Positions 1 through 6,167 of a DNA stretch of 23,153 nucleotides are shown here, in pieces. The first letter of the stretch is position 1, and each line of letters starts with the position of its first letter. The notes under the pieces are model-generated. The model was given only the letters and a program-made list of their open reading frames with translations, searched no databases and had not been told where the DNA came from. The position numbers and the translations under genes were made by a program. Origin of the DNA: a virus. The DNA is taken from positions 1-23,153 of IMG/VR virus record IMGVR_UViG_3300042945_000737. One strand, 5' to 3'.

Positions 1-1
1 C

Positions 2-676
2 ATGCTTGAAGCCGCAGGTAGGTCAATCAATGATCGCCAGAACAATGACCCGCACTTCGGTTTCAAGGTGTTCCAGGAGGAGCATGTCGGAATCTTCCAT
101 ATGTTCATGGTCCATCTTGGCCAGTACCTCGATAACGGTAGCCGCTTCCCTGCCCTCGACGAAGCAGAGATGGATAGGCTCCAGGAGAACAAGATGCTGT
201 CCAATGCGCCTCTGGCTTGGATGACTGAGTACCTGGAATACACCGGCAAGAAGACCGATAGGATCGATCTTGATGTTGCCTACCAGCACTACAAGAAGAC
301 CCTGCGCGAAGACTCGCCTGGACGTACTGCCGAAGCTAAGGGCAAGTTCTCGAGTATCCTGAACACGCTCAGGTTCGGCGAGCAGTATGGTGAGCCTGCT
401 TGTGTCGAGAAGGTAAGGGTGAACGGAGGAAGGAGCCTCGTGTTGACCGGGGTGAAGTTCAACTCGGTAGGTGACAGGAGCATGGCCGAGGTTCGTCTAC
501 TGATGGCCGACCACGATGCGGCTCTCCGCAGCATCAAGGGCACGCCTAACGCCGTGAAGCCAGAAGATGATGACTGCCTGCTTGACGACTATGCTCCGGC
601 AAGCAAAGTCACCGAGGACTTCATGCGAGCGTCCATCCCGACCAACCGTCTCGGTCAAGTTCGCCAGGATATCTAA
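2..676 (+). CDS. 3' part of a replication protein, possibly primase/helicase C-terminus
   Basis: The frame is open to the left edge, so the ATG at base 2 is probably internal and the gene starts outside the window. The visible 224 residues are soluble and charged, with no signal peptide or membrane segment. Around residues 85-155 the pattern (YQHYKKTL, then KGKFSSILNTLRFG, then VNGGRSLVLTGVKF) resembles the small winged-helix-like tail that follows the helicase domain in phage/plasmid D5- or P4-type primase-helicases, where a DLYEAYRxW segment is followed by a GGRxWxGI strand. No Walker motif is in view, so this assignment rests on a weak C-terminal resemblance. It is transcribed away from the structural genes, as expected for an early replication gene. 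It could equally be another early DNA-metabolism protein. Confidence 0.6.
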   Translation: MLEAAGRSINDRQNNDPHFGFKVFQEEHVGIFHMFMVHLGQYLDNGSRFPALDEAEMDRLQENKMLSNAPLAWMTEYLEYTGKKTDRIDLDVAYQHYKKTLREDSPGRTAEAKGKFSSILNTLRFGEQYGEPACVEKVRVNGGRSLVLTGVKFNSVGDRSMAEVRLLMADHDAALRSIKGTPNAVKPEDDDCLLDDYAPASKVTEDFMRASIPTNRLGQVRQDI

Positions 677-702
677 TGCTATGCTTCGCTGGGCATCTAT
701 GG

Positions 703-731
703 TTGACAAGAGTAGTGTGATTTAGTAATAT
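703..731 (+). promoter_or_regulatory. Strong sigma70-type promoter P1
   Basis: TTGACA (703-708), a 17-bp spacer and TAATAT (726-731) form a near-consensus promoter just after the stop codon at 676. The expected start is about base 738. It does not lead directly into a gene: a terminator lies at 781-812 and the next gene has its own promoter. The likely product is therefore a short RNA. Confidence 0.75.
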
Positions 732-737
732 AAATAT

Positions 738-812
738 ATGCCCTGGCTAGGCATGGTTAACTCTCCTGAAGACGGAATTTCCCCCGAGGTGACTCTCGGG
801 GGATTTTCTTTT
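738..812 (+). ncRNA. Candidate ~75-nt small RNA between P1 and a terminator
   Basis: The interval is bounded by promoter P1 and an intrinsic terminator. The predicted transcript opens with an inverted repeat, ATGCC (738-742) and GGCAT (750-754), which could form a 5' hairpin. A single-stranded stretch follows that contains CTCTCCT (761-767), complementary to a Shine-Dalgarno core, and the RNA ends in the terminator stem. The layout (5' hairpin, exposed C/U-rich seed, terminator) is that of a typical regulatory RNA. The AGGAGGG site at 873-879 is one possible target. An ATG falls exactly at the predicted +1 and opens a 26-codon frame through the terminator, so a leaderless peptide cannot be excluded but seems less likely. 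Confidence 0.5.
781..812 (+). terminator. Intrinsic terminator
   Basis: An 8-bp perfect stem, CCCCCGAG (781-788) with CTCGGGGG (795-802), has a 6-nt loop and is followed by a T-rich tract (ATTTTCTTTT). It separates P1 from P2 and would end transcripts from P1 and read-through from the upstream gene. Confidence 0.85.
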
Positions 813-821
813 CTATAAGTG

Positions 822-850
822 TTGACAATAGTTATTACCTTTGTTATTAT
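822..850 (+). promoter_or_regulatory. Strong sigma70-type promoter P2 with extended -10
   Basis: TTGACA (822-827), a 17-bp spacer and TATTAT (845-850), preceded by TG at 842-843 as an extended -10 element. Expected start near 857. It drives the four small genes from 885 to 1771. Confidence 0.8.
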
Positions 851-856
851 TAGAGA

Positions 857-872
857 GTGATCGGATGATCAC
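857..872 (+). promoter_or_regulatory. Palindrome over the P2 start site; possible operator or leader hairpin
   Basis: GTGATC (857-862), a 4-nt centre and GATCAC (867-872) form a perfect inverted repeat starting at the predicted +1 of P2 and ending next to the Shine-Dalgarno AGGAGGG (873-879) of the first gene. As DNA it could be a repressor operator. As RNA it would be a 6-bp hairpin touching the ribosome site, stabilising the 5' end or limiting translation. Confidence 0.5.
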
Positions 873-884
873 AGGAGGGTAAAA

Positions 885-1214
885 ATGCCAAACAATAGCC
901 GAGCAGACGAGGTCATCAAGAACCTCAAAAAGACCCATGCATACACTGGTATCTGTGGGCTTATCCAGAATGAGAACGAAGTGTCAGACCCAGAGTACTA
1001 TTCGGTAGCCGACGCGCCGGTGTTCACTTACAGCCTGGTCGAAGTTCAGCAGATGGTCACGGTACCTGAGACGCTAGCCAGGATGAATGCGCGATTCGAG
1101 CAGCTTGAGAATCTGATCGAGAATTACCCGCAGCACCGCCATTACTACCGCTGGGTCCGTGAGATTCAGAATCTCGTCTATGGCTTAGCCGTACTCGAAA
1201 GTGGGGCGTTGTAA
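885..1214 (+). CDS. Small phage protein of unknown function
   Basis: A 109-residue soluble protein with ATG start and strong Shine-Dalgarno AGGAGGG six bases upstream. It is the first gene of the P2 operon. I do not recognise its N-terminal half. The C-terminal half (about 68-107) looks helical, with spacing RFExL, P, RWxxEIxN and a late G. The same spacing recurs without gaps in the 49-residue product of the next gene, so the two are paralogous in that region. No catalytic motif, zinc motif or membrane segment is seen. Early-operon position suggests a role in takeover or regulation, which is inference only. Confidence 0.8.
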   Translation: MPNNSRADEVIKNLKKTHAYTGICGLIQNENEVSDPEYYSVADAPVFTYSLVEVQQMVTVPETLARMNARFEQLENLIENYPQHRHYYRWVREIQNLVYGLAVLESGAL

Positions 1215-1216
1215 TT

Positions 1217-1366
1217 ATGAGCAGGATTGAGTACCTCGAACACCGATTCGAATCCTTGCATGACCGCCTGAAGGCTACTCCGAATGACCCCAGGGCATCA
1301 AGATGGATGACCGAGATCAAGAATGTAGCTCTTCAGATATGCCTCATTAAAAAGGGAGTACGATAA
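1217..1366 (+). CDS. 49-residue small protein, paralogue of the upstream gene's C-terminal half
   Basis: Starts with ATG two bases after the previous stop; the G-rich stretch upstream is a weak ribosome site, so translation is probably coupled. The product is 49 residues, basic and helical, ending GVR. Residues 10-49 align with the last 40 residues of the upstream protein with 11 identities and no gaps: RFE, L, P, RW, EI, N and G coincide. This conservation and the TAATG junction with the next gene support a real gene. Function unknown; it may be a single-domain version of its neighbour. Confidence 0.65.
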   Translation: MSRIEYLEHRFESLHDRLKATPNDPRASRWMTEIKNVALQICLIKKGVR

Positions 1367-1488
1367 TGCGTCACGAAATCAATATGCTCAAGCTCATCAT
1401 GCTACTCAAGCACGGCTATCCAAGACCCGAGTGGGCATCAGTCAGTATGGTTCGCGAAGCAATGAGGAGGATTCGACGTGGCGCATAA
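1366..1488 (+). CDS. 40-residue basic small protein
   Basis: The ATG overlaps the previous stop by one base (TAATG), and GGGAG lies about seven bases upstream. The product is 40 residues with a run of basic residues near the end (MRRIRRGA) and a short hydrophobic stretch near the start (MLKLIMLL). Its last codons contain the Shine-Dalgarno of the next gene. I recognise no family. Supported mainly by packing and ribosome site, so moderate confidence. Confidence 0.5.
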   Translation: MRHEINMLKLIMLLKHGYPRPEWASVSMVREAMRRIRRGA

Positions 1489-1771
1489 TTCAATGTTGGC
1501 TGTCATCATGGAAGGTCTGCAAGGTGGTGAGCTTGTGAGGTTGGTCGAACTCAGGGACGACCAGCTCCTGTTTGACCAGGCAAGCAATGCCATCGCTGAT
1601 TGGACAAATCCTGGGGATTACCTGGTCAGGACTAACATGTTCGAGTGGGAGCAGCGCGACGAATGCGGCTTCGACACTGGCATGGCAGTTATACTGGTGC
1701 CACCATCTTCCAGGGATAAGTTCATCACAATGGCTCTTATGCACGGTGCAGAATTGGTTAATGTGGTATAG
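1478..1771 (+). CDS. 97-residue unknown protein, last gene of the small operon
   Basis: The start chosen is the GTG at 1478, seven bases after GAGGAGG (1464-1470); an ATG five codons in (1493) is possible but less well placed. The gene overlaps its neighbour by 11 bases. The product is acidic, with a mid-protein FEWEQRDECGFDTG segment and alternating hydrophobic stretches. No known motif is seen. Right after the stop come an AT-rich stretch with a possible extended -10 (TGGTATAGT), a short imperfect hairpin near 1789-1804, and the operon terminator, so a second short RNA from about 1780 to 1869 is conceivable but weakly supported. Confidence 0.75.
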   Translation: MAHNSMLAVIMEGLQGGELVRLVELRDDQLLFDQASNAIADWTNPGDYLVRTNMFEWEQRDECGFDTGMAVILVPPSSRDKFITMALMHGAELVNVV

Positions 1772-1820
1772 TTAATATATTGCTCTATCTACCAAGGATG
1801 GTGGAGGGCTTTAACAGGTG

Positions 1821-1869
1821 CAACAACACCCCGGCGGTTCCTCTACTTCGTCGGGGTGTTGTTGTTTTT
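1821..1869 (+). terminator. Strong intrinsic terminator at the convergent junction
   Basis: A perfect 13-bp stem (1821-1833 with 1852-1864) with an 18-nt loop is followed by TTTTT. It ends the small-gene operon. Its T tract overlaps the stop codon of the opposing SpeD-like gene. On the - strand the stem also lies just past that gene's end but lacks a following T tract, so it is mainly a + strand terminator. Confidence 0.9.
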
Positions 1870-2275
1870 ATTCGCGCACCCGTGGGAACCTGGTGCCTCG
1901 CTTCACGACATTGGTGTGAACAGTCTCGCATCCGAATGTCTGACAGAACGAATCGACAACCGCTGCTACATCAAATGGCAGGCAGCTAAACACATCGACG
2001 AACGCAATGCCAAGAATATCCGGGTCGTCTTCGCAGTGCATCCAGGGATAGGTGTGGATGGAAGCGTGGCTCGTCGTGAGCCCGACGACGCCGGTCACTC
2101 CACTCTCGACCGGGTTGACATTGACGAAGTCATGAACGTAGGGCGGAAATAAGGTCTGCATCTTGATCAGTTCAGGCAGGTCGTACAACCATCGGTAAAC
2201 AAGCTGCATATCTGCCAGCTTCTCTGGATCACATCCGTATGCATCTATCGTGAGATGCGGACCGTACTCGCCCAT
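1868..2275 (-). CDS. speD: S-adenosylmethionine decarboxylase (SpeD)-like protein
   Basis: About 135 residues, the size of small bacterial SpeD proenzymes. These self-cleave before a serine to make a pyruvoyl cofactor and decarboxylate S-adenosylmethionine for polyamine synthesis. The core is clear: GPHLTIDAYGC near the N-terminus, SGVTGVVGL, then TSHASIHTYPW and FVDVFSC. Numbered from the ATG at 2275, Ser69 matches the cleavage serine, His74 the family histidine and Cys98 the family cysteine. Two departures stand out: the usual Glu before the serine is Thr, and about nine extra residues separate His74 from Cys98. The TTG one codon upstream is a possible start, but GGGGGG sits better for the ATG. 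It is the last gene of the late operon, after the holin. Substrate could be S-adenosylmethionine or, as in some viral homologues, an amino acid. Confidence 0.75.
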   Translation of the reverse strand: MGEYGPHLTIDAYGCDPEKLADMQLVYRWLYDLPELIKMQTLFPPYVHDFVNVNPVESGVTGVVGLTTSHASIHTYPWMHCEDDPDILGIAFVDVFSCLPFDVAAVVDSFCQTFGCETVHTNVVKRGTRFPRVRE

Positions 2276-2289
2276 CAACGTACCCCCCG

Positions 2290-2595
2290 TTATTTATCAC
2301 CGTCAGTCATTGGAGATAGCTTATGCATGCCGGTGGCCATGATGAACACCTCGGCAATTGTCAGAACGTGTTGCCCAACCTCTTCTGCGCTGATACCGTC
2401 CAGGCTGCCCTGGAGGGCCACTTTCAGTGTCACTATGACCAAAGAGGCAATGGCCGCAGTCAAACGCAATCCAGGGCCTTCTGAGGGGCCTACAGGAAGA
2501 ACCTTAACAGTATCGGTCAGTCGCTTGACGAACCAGCCACCGAACAGTGGTGACATCACCACCTGCATGATCCAGGAAAGAACCACAGTAAGCAT
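2290..2595 (-). CDS. Putative holin
   Basis: 101 residues with three hydrophobic stretches (about 1-24, 44-62 and 75-92), separated by a short loop containing PVGPSEGPG, and a short charged C-terminus. This is the profile of a small phage holin, which forms lesions in the inner membrane and releases or activates the endolysin. The ATG follows the endolysin stop by one base and has GGGGG four bases upstream, partly inside the previous gene. The call rests on size, membrane segments and position next to an M15 endolysin; no family-specific motif is recognised. Confidence 0.65.
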   Translation of the reverse strand: MLTVVLSWIMQVVMSPLFGGWFVKRLTDTVKVLPVGPSEGPGLRLTAAIASLVIVTLKVALQGSLDGISAEEVGQHVLTIAEVFIMATGMHKLSPMTDGDK

Positions 2596-2596
2596 G

Positions 2597-3046
2597 TTAC
2601 CCCCGTATCACTTTCATCATGTTGCCAGGGATTGGCCGGTAAGTGCCGAGTGCATCCTGGAGCCAACTCGTTACCTGGCCGTTATTCCTGGCGCGTATAT
2701 CGACGTGAACAATATTCTTGGCTGCGTACAGCCCGATGCCGCCAACCTTTGGGTTACGAATCAGCAACTTGGCCACGTTGCACTGGTCGATGAGATCACC
2801 AGGTACGTGGATGTCGGCAGCGATACCGATTGTATGCTGGCTGTTAGGCGCCCCACCGATCTTGGCGTTGTGTTCTTTGGATCGCCAACCAGAGGTTATC
2901 TTGATAGGCTTACCAAGCTCAGCTCGTAGTGGTTCAAGAACCTCAACGCATAGACGGGTGAGGTTCTTGATCTCATTCTTACCTGGCTTGCCAGGATCGT
3001 TTGGAGATATGAATTCACTTAAATCAAAGTTAGGAGATAATTTCAT
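2597..3046 (-). CDS. Endolysin, peptidase M15 family (zinc D-Ala-D-Ala/L-Ala-D-Glu peptidase fold)
   Basis: 149 residues from the ATG at 3046, chosen because GGGAG lies six bases upstream; earlier TTG and ATG codons at 3070 and 3061 have no ribosome site. The M15 signature is complete: ITSGWRS (50-56), then SQHTIGIAAD with zinc ligands His71 and Asp78, and VHVDIR with His114. These peptidases cut peptide cross-links of peptidoglycan. There is no separate wall-binding domain or signal peptide, so release should depend on the holin. The start codon overlaps the stop of the cysteine-rich microgene (ATGA), so translation is probably coupled to it. Confidence 0.88.
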   Translation of the reverse strand: MKLSPNFDLSEFISPNDPGKPGKNEIKNLTRLCVEVLEPLRAELGKPIKITSGWRSKEHNAKIGGAPNSQHTIGIAADIHVPGDLIDQCNVAKLLIRNPKVGGIGLYAAKNIVHVDIRARNNGQVTSWLQDALGTYRPIPGNMMKVIRG

Positions 3047-3108
3047 TTCCGACTCCCGCATACGCAGCAATATTCACATTTGCAGTGAGGGCAAGAACAT
3101 TTGCACAT
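3043..3108 (-). CDS. 21-residue cysteine-rich, probably metal-binding microprotein
   Basis: A tiny frame between the XhlA-like gene and the endolysin. The ATG (3108) has an excellent Shine-Dalgarno, GGGAGGTG, a few bases upstream inside the end of the previous gene. The stop TGA overlaps the endolysin start as ATGA. The product is 21 residues with eight cysteines (2, 4, 6, 9, 11, 14, 15, 17) and one histidine (8), in CxCxC, CxxC, CxC and CC spacings like those of metallothioneins or small zinc knuckles. Lysines and a C-terminal SRK make it basic. It has no signal peptide. Zinc or copper binding is inferred from composition. A link to the zinc endolysin it is coupled to (metal supply, inhibition, timing) is speculation. 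It might instead be a translated leader for endolysin expression. Confidence 0.6.
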   Translation of the reverse strand: MCKCSCPHCKCEYCCVCGSRK

Positions 3109-3109
3109 A

Positions 3110-3391
3110 TTAAACACCTCCCAACTTAGAAGCCATAATTCCAGTGACGGCCGCCCAAGCCGCCAGCCACAGCTTATTCAATATCTGACTGATGACCGAT
3201 TCTTTGGTCATTTCAATTTTGGTAATCCGGGTAGCGAGATCGACAAGCTTTGTATCCTGGCTGCGCTGCCACTCGATCAACCCAACGCGGCTGGTTGATC
3301 CTACAATAGCTTCGTGAATGTCCTTGACGGACTTCTTGAGTTCTTCCCATTCGGTTTTATCCACATCTGTCACCTCCCGTTCATCATGCAT
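3110..3391 (-). CDS. XhlA-like membrane-associated lysis protein
   Basis: 93 residues: a charged helical N-terminal part likely to form a coiled coil (WEELKKSVKDIHEAIV and following) and one C-terminal membrane segment (about 72-90, LWLAAWAAVTGIMASKL) ending in a short tail. This matches the size and layout of XhlA-type proteins found beside holins and endolysins. The ATG at 3391 has GGGGG six bases upstream. A second start is possible: GGGAGGTG lies six bases before an in-frame GTG at 3364, which would give an 84-residue form. Follows the fibre gene by 18 bases and opens the lysis cassette. Confidence 0.65.
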   Translation of the reverse strand: MHDEREVTDVDKTEWEELKKSVKDIHEAIVGSTSRVGLIEWQRSQDTKLVDLATRITKIEMTKESVISQILNKLWLAAWAAVTGIMASKLGGV

Positions 3392-3409
3392 CAGATACCC
3401 CCTTTTCGC

Positions 3410-5998
3410 TTAGTATTCTGCCGGTACAGCACCGGCCGGGACTGCCAGCGCACCCATAGAAATATTCTTGTAGACGCTATTGCATCGATAATTAACGCCA
3501 TAAATCTGATTTCGACCTTGCGCGAATATAAACTTTGGTGGAGCAACCCATGCAACATCTGAAGCGCCTGCATTTAAGGTATTTGTAACACCATCAATGG
3601 TTAATGATGCTTGCATGACCCTGGCGCCTGCGGCGGTTATATAGTTACGCCATTCAATGCGTATGGTATGGAAGTTTCCGTCATGTATGTTTGTCGTTGT
3701 GCTAGTTGGCAAAACAGCTGTACCCAAAGTAGTTAGGCGTGCGAATCTAACTTGATTTCCAGAAGTTGGTTCCAAATTCCCTCTAAAAACCACTGGATGC
3801 TGTGGTTCAACAGAACTATTACTATATCCACCGAAATATAGCCTGCCTTCTAAGTCTGGCTTGGTAGTTTCGTTATTTCTGATATCGAATTGTACAAATC
3901 CATTCTGCGACATCCAAACAGGCCAGTTTGAATTAACATCAGGAAGTATTGGTGTAGCTTGTGTTTCGGTATATACCTCAGCCAGATCAGGGAGCGGAGC
4001 AGTTGTATCACCACTCCAGGCATGATTAGTTAGCTGAAGTCCGTAAATGTATTGAGTGTTGGCACCGGTACCTTCGATCCTGATTCGACCGACGGTCGTA
4101 CCAGCGGGGATAGAGACAGGTACTGCAAACCTGGTCCAGTTCTCGTAGGTCGTGATCGTAGCAGAGCCGATGCTGCTACCTGATTGATTTACCAATCGAG
4201 CTACTATAGAACTTCTTGCAGCCGCGCTACTGTTACGGACCCACCCTGAAAGCACTACACGGGTAAGTCCAGTAAGCATCTCAGAGTTGATGATTGTCTG
4301 TTCCATGTAGTCACCAGATGCAGCGAATACGATCTGGGTGGCGGTCAATGGAGTGATGTCAGGTCCAGCAACGCTGGTGGAACTGATCGTGCATCCTGGG
4401 TCCAGATACCAAAGACCTGGAGTACCTTGAGTCGTAGTCTGCTTCAGGAAGTTGTTGCTGTAGGCCAGATAGTTGTGAGGGTTGTCCAGGTAGACAGTAT
4501 CCATGCCTCGGACGCTATTCGTTGTAGAAGCGAATGTTGGACTAGGGATATAGCTTGAGCGATAGCTTAATTGTTCAAGTTGCGAACCCCATATATCAAT
4601 GGAGTTTCCAATTACCAATGCAACACCAATAGTTACACGCAAAGTTTGCGCGGAAGCAACAGAGGCAGGCGTAGTAACGCTAAATCGCTGCCACGATGTA
4701 GTCAGAGTAAAATTAGTAGAAACGAGACTGGCAGGAGTGGTGTTGTTTGTAATATCAAGATTTAGCGTGGTTCCTGCGAGAGCAGACCTAGCAAATATGC
4801 TAAATGTCCACTTACCTGATGATGTAGTGGTGTAATCCTGGTAAATGCCACCCAATAATGCCGTGCTAGTTATTCTATCTGCTGTAAGCGTATTAGTAGG
4901 CGAGCTAGCAGCATTTGCAACGATAGTGGCATTGTTCAATGTCCAATAGGTTGCGTTATCGTGATCTTCAGAAGCACGAAGAACATTTGTGCTGTCTGAT
5001 TCAACGATAACACCGGAGTTTGCAGAAACGAAGTTATCGATAGTTCCCTGACGCACCTCATCCGGTGATCTAAATCTTTGGCTACTGGTGCTGGTTGTGC
5101 TGGTGGTGTAATAACCTCTAGTAGACCTGGAAGTAGTAAGCACAGGCCAGAGGTCCGGGCCACTAGGATTCGAGTAGCGCCAGTTAGTTCCATAACAACT
5201 GATGTGGATTGTAGAGCCAGTGACATAGGCGCCGCTGGCTTCCTCTACTCGGAGGTAGTTATCTCCAGGAGCAAGGGCCAGCCTATCGAATTCGGTGATG
5301 TATGCCACACCGTTTGCATTGGGTGTTACGGAGATCCTGCGGGAAGACTGACCTGACTGGGCCACGACACGGACATAGAACCTGGTCGTGCGAACAGCAG
5401 CAGATGTGGTGATGCTGCATACCAGGTAGGTAGGAAGATCGCCGGGGTTGTTGATCAGGAATGGAACGCTAGCGATTGTGGAAGTGCTGGCACGCTCCAG
5501 AGCAGGGGTGTCATATCGAAAACGAGCAAACCCACCTGGGTTGATTGCACTACGATAAGATTGAATCCACGCACCCTCGCTAGGCGTTAGATCGAAGTTG
5601 TAACCGAGCAGCTTGCCATGGCTCTTGAACTTGGTAATCTCAGGGGCGCCAGGAAACCCACGATAGTAGGAATTGCCGAGCTGCACTCGAGAATAGATAC
5701 CGGGCTTACCAAGTCGGGCATAAACCTTGCGGAACCACTCCATCATTTCCTTCTGGCCAGTGGTGACGGACACGCTAGACGCTATCGCGTATAGATAGCC
5801 AGGAAAGGTTAGTGACCTACTAGGCGTATTAACCCAGTTAGGGGTGAGCATGACAGGTCCACCGAAGGTGTCCACAACGGACCCCACACCGGCACCCGCA
5901 GGATTCTGCATTCCCTGCTCGTCTATCCAAATAAATTTCGTATGAACTCCGTCGTCAAGATTAATCTCACCGACTATTGGCCCGAAAGGTTTAGCCAT
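3410..5998 (-). CDS. Tail fibre / receptor-binding protein with carbohydrate-binding modules
   Basis: 862 residues from the ATG at 5998, preceded by GGAGG at five bases; an upstream in-frame GTG (6016) would leave almost no leader from promoter P6. The N-terminal ~290 residues are probably the tail-attachment part. Two related beta-rich modules follow: about 338-490 (LRASEDHDNATYW, then SWQRFSVT, then IWGSQLEQLSYRSSYIP) and about 505-665 (YLAYSNNFLKQ, then ENWTRFAVP, then YIYGLQLTNHAW). This arrangement is common in phage fibres that bind sugars. The C-terminal ~165 residues look like a LamG/concanavalin fold (GNFHTIRIEW, ASLTIDG). A serine/threonine-rich linker lies near 290-310. Probable role: host surface recognition. 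Confidence 0.75.
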   Translation of the reverse strand: MAKPFGPIVGEINLDDGVHTKFIWIDEQGMQNPAGAGVGSVVDTFGGPVMLTPNWVNTPSRSLTFPGYLYAIASSVSVTTGQKEMMEWFRKVYARLGKPGIYSRVQLGNSYYRGFPGAPEITKFKSHGKLLGYNFDLTPSEGAWIQSYRSAINPGGFARFRYDTPALERASTSTIASVPFLINNPGDLPTYLVCSITTSAAVRTTRFYVRVVAQSGQSSRRISVTPNANGVAYITEFDRLALAPGDNYLRVEEASGAYVTGSTIHISCYGTNWRYSNPSGPDLWPVLTTSRSTRGYYTTSTTSTSSQRFRSPDEVRQGTIDNFVSANSGVIVESDSTNVLRASEDHDNATYWTLNNATIVANAASSPTNTLTADRITSTALLGGIYQDYTTTSSGKWTFSIFARSALAGTTLNLDITNNTTPASLVSTNFTLTTSWQRFSVTTPASVASAQTLRVTIGVALVIGNSIDIWGSQLEQLSYRSSYIPSPTFASTTNSVRGMDTVYLDNPHNYLAYSNNFLKQTTTQGTPGLWYLDPGCTISSTSVAGPDITPLTATQIVFAASGDYMEQTIINSEMLTGLTRVVLSGWVRNSSAAARSSIVARLVNQSGSSIGSATITTYENWTRFAVPVSIPAGTTVGRIRIEGTGANTQYIYGLQLTNHAWSGDTTAPLPDLAEVYTETQATPILPDVNSNWPVWMSQNGFVQFDIRNNETTKPDLEGRLYFGGYSNSSVEPQHPVVFRGNLEPTSGNQVRFARLTTLGTAVLPTSTTTNIHDGNFHTIRIEWRNYITAAGARVMQASLTIDGVTNTLNAGASDVAWVAPPKFIFAQGRNQIYGVNYRCNSVYKNISMGALAVPAGAVPAEY

Positions 5999-6028
5999 TT
6001 CATCCTCCGTGGACACATCCTAATAAAT

Positions 6029-6058
6029 ATTATACGTTTATCCGGTAATTCCATTCAA
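6029..6058 (-). promoter_or_regulatory. Late-type promoter P6 for the fibre/lysis genes
   Basis: On the - strand, TTGAAT (6058-6053), an 18-bp spacer and a perfect TATAAT (6034-6029); expected start near 6022, about 24 bases before the fibre ATG. It is one of four - strand gaps with the same layout. Confidence 0.7.
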
Positions 6059-6072
6059 GACATTGGCTTGCT

Positions 6073-6167
6073 AAAAAAAATGACCCACTACAATGACCAG
6101 GAAGGGCATTAACTAGCCCCTCCGGGGTGATTGATCATAAGAAGCTACAAAACGCCTTCCTGGCCAT
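6073..6167 (-). terminator. Structured gap after the tail hub gene, possible terminator
   Basis: Two 13-base arms (6093-6105 and 6155-6167) pair fully, with one G-U pair in the - strand RNA. They enclose an inner CCCC/GGGG hairpin (6117-6127). Downstream on the - strand is a run of eight T (plus-strand A, 6073-6080), but 12 bases past the stem, which is unusual for a simple terminator. It may be a terminator with an alternative fold, or an RNA-processing or stability element upstream of P6. Confidence 0.4.

Noticed and set aside
738-818. 26-codon leaderless frame at the P1 start site
   Set aside because: It would run through the terminator stem and has no ribosome site; kept only as an alternative to the small RNA.
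1767-1869. Second small RNA before the convergent terminator
   Set aside because: Only an extended -10-like TGGTATAGT without a proper -35 and a short imperfect hairpin are visible, so the evidence is too weak for a separate call.
2255-3113. + strand frames opposite the holin and endolysin
   Set aside because: They lie opposite well-supported holin, M15 and microprotein genes and lack promoters or ribosome sites.
4549-4578. TTGAAC with a possible -10 inside the fibre gene, - strand
   Set aside because: The hexamer 18 bp away is GCTATA, a poor -10, and the site is in the middle of a coding sequence.
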